Assembly: GCF_030270585.1 (NCBI RefSeq)
Contig: NZ_BSYI01000025.1
Coordinates: forward strand, 1 to 64,000
DNA length: 64,000 nucleotides
Direction: 5' to 3'
From: Paralimibaculum aggregatum
GTDB lineage: Bacteria > Pseudomonadota > Alphaproteobacteria > Rhodobacterales > Rhodobacteraceae
The position numbers were made by a program, and so were the translations under genes. The notes under the pieces were generated by a model, which worked only from the letters and a program-made list of their open reading frames with translations, did no database searches and was not told the DNA's origin. Positions 62,661 through 64,000 of the stretch are shown here, piece by piece (position 1 is the stretch's first letter; the number at the start of each line of letters is the position of its first letter).

Positions 62661-64000
62661 ATGGCGCCCAAAGACGAAGAGCAGACTGAGAGCGAGACCA
62701 CCGAAACCCAGGGCCCCATGCTCGACATGAGCCAGGCCTCCGTCAAGAAGATGATCGCCAAGGCCAAGGCCAAGGGCTTCATCACCTATGACGAGCTCAA
62801 CCGCGTTCTGCCTTCGGACCAGTTCTCCTCGGAGCAGATCGAGGACGTGATGGCGCTGCTCTCCGAGATGGGCGTCAACGTGGTCGAGGACGACGGCGGC
62901 AACGAGGCCGAGCCCGAGCCCGAGCAGGCCGAGAGCCGCGAGGTCGTGCCGACCCAGCCGCAGGCCTCCGAGAGCGACCGGACCGACGACCCGGTGCGCA
63001 TGTATCTGCGCGAGATGGGCACCGTCGAGCTGCTCTCGCGCGAGGGCGAGATCGCCATCGCCAAGCGCATCGAGGCCGGCCGCGCCACGATGATCGGCGG
63101 TCTCTGCGAGAGCCCGCTCACCTTCCAGGCGATCACCATCTGGCGCGACGAGCTGGTCGAGGAGAAGATCCTGCTCCGCGACGTGATCGACCTCGAGACC
63201 ACCTTCGGCGAGGCCAACGAGGAGGAGGAGCTCGAGACCATCACCCCCGGCGCGCCCGAGGCGGCGGCGCCGGCCGCGGGCGCCGAGCATCGCCCCGCCG
63301 GCGCCGCACCCGCGGCACGCCCCGCCGGCGAGCGCCCCGAGGGCGAGGCGGGCGCCGCGGAAGGCACCGAGGCCGAGGCCGAGGACGAGGATGCCCAGGC
63401 CAATCTCTCGCTCGCCGCGATGGAGGCCGAGCTCAAGCCCGCGGTGCTCGAGCGGCTCGACGAGATCGCCTCGAACTACGAGCGCCTGCGCGAGCTGCAG
63501 ACCAAGCGCATCGGCGCCGCGCTGACCGCCGGCCAGAGCTTCTCGGCGCCGCAGGAGCTGGAATATCAGCGCCTGCGCCGGGAGATGGTCGGCCAGGTCA
63601 ACGCGCTGCACCTGCACAACAACCGGATCGAGGCGCTGGTCGACCAGATCTACGGCATCAACCGCCGGCTGATGAACCTCGAGGGCCAGCTGGTGAAGAT
63701 GGCGGACTATTACCGCGTCAATCGCAAGCAGTTCATCGAGGCTTATCGCGGCTCCGAGCTCGACCCGGACTGGATCGACCGCGTCGCGCAGCACACCGGC
63801 AAGGGCTGGGCCAAGATGGTGGATACCGAGCGCCACCGCATCCACTCGATCCGCGCCGAGATCGGCGAGCTCGGCCACCATGTCGGGCTCGACATCCCCG
63901 AGTTCCGCCGCATCGTGCAGACGGTGCAGAAGGGCGAGAAGGAGGCCCGCATCGCCAAGACCGAGATGGTCGAGGCGAACCTGCGCCTGGTGATCTCGAT
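62661..64000 (+). CDS. rpoD: RNA polymerase sigma factor RpoD (partial, cut by window edge)
   Basis: RpoD is the main sigma factor. About 446 residues are visible. The start is ATG 62661 (MAPKDEEQTESETTETQGP) after AGAGGGATCG. Region 1.1 (SQASVKKMIAKAKAKGFITYDELNRVLP), region 1.2 (DDPVRMYLREMGTVELLSREGEIAIAKRIE) and the non-conserved region with an acidic Ala/Pro/Glu insertion are visible. The end of the window reaches EANLRLVIS at region 2. Regions 2.2 to 4 lie outside. Confidence 0.97.
   Translation, partial: MAPKDEEQTESETTETQGPMLDMSQASVKKMIAKAKAKGFITYDELNRVLPSDQFSSEQIEDVMALLSEMGVNVVEDDGGNEAEPEPEQAESREVVPTQPQASESDRTDDPVRMYLREMGTVELLSREGEIAIAKRIEAGRATMIGGLCESPLTFQAITIWRDELVEEKILLRDVIDLETTFGEANEEEELETITPGAPEAAAPAAGAEHRPAGAAPAARPAGERPEGEAGAAEGTEAEAEDEDAQANLSLAAMEAELKPAVLERLDEIASNYERLRELQTKRIGAALTAGQSFSAPQELEYQRLRREMVGQVNALHLHNNRIEALVDQIYGINRRLMNLEGQLVKMADYYRVNRKQFIEAYRGSELDPDWIDRVAQHTGKGWAKMVDTERHRIHSIRAEIGELGHHVGLDIPEFRRIVQTVQKGEKEARIAKTEMVEANLRLVIS

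Overview
The window comes from a GC-rich (roughly 70% by eye) alphaproteobacterium, most likely a Rhodobacterales/Paracoccaceae-type organism. The evidence: an S10-spc-alpha ribosomal operon lacking rpsD, infA and rpmJ; an RpoA tail and PraR-type HTH regulator of the Rhodobacterales kind; a motB-flgE-flgK-flgL-flgI flagellar block; a carD-fdxA-S4-helicase run; a DUF1127/LysR pair; and a rpmG-MFS-NUDIX-DUF983/pleD/DUF3572 neighbourhood. No rRNA, tRNA, CRISPR array, insertion sequence or prophage was seen.

Layout. 70-1152: SAM methyltransferase directly ahead of rpsJ. 1156-15728: the ribosomal superoperon (S10, spc and alpha segments) with secY, adk and rpoA. A good promoter lies before rpsM, and hairpins sit at rplP/rpmC, rpmD/rplO, rplO/secY, rpsK/rpoA and rpoA/rplQ. 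15818-20060: Deg-type lipoprotein protease, rarA, crcB and an RluA-family pseudouridine synthase. 20076-27252: flagellar genes flgI, flgL, flgK, flgE and motB on the minus strand, divergent from a FliM-like gene. 27361-31701: MepA endopeptidase, a phytase-like esterase, and dapD-small ORF-dapE for lysine/peptidoglycan precursor synthesis. 31799-36931 (minus): carD, fdxA, an S4 RNA-binding protein and a SUV3-like helicase with a long repetitive tail.

37073-38798 is an accessory-looking island. It holds two tandem paralogous, leaderless HExxH proteins resembling DUF922 predicted Zn-proteases, then a basic protein of unknown family, preceded by two mutually exclusive hairpins. This is the best candidate here for an undescribed system. 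38820-50723 is mixed metabolism and regulation: TPR protein, SCP2 protein plus hydrolase, IMPase-family phosphatase, XRE regulator, TypA, PanE-like reductase, ZntB, TIM-barrel epimerase, quinone oxidoreductase, NTF2-like protein and LysR. 50855-55850: DUF1127, ThpR, Bax-inhibitor-1 protein, DUF2177, L33, MFS, NUDIX and DUF983. 56418-57898 is an ECF sigma/anti-sigma-like/CnrX-like cassette. The end carries pleD, DUF3572, a HAD protein, dnaG and the start of rpoD (cut by the window edge).

How it fits together. Most of the window is housekeeping: ribosome assembly, secretion, primase and the main sigma factor. Cell-envelope and motility functions are interleaved with it. Candidate control elements include a CtrA-like box before flgE, a five-site GANTC cluster before rpoD, a palindromic LysR operator at 50762-50778, and three consecutive inverted repeats upstream of the XRE regulator.
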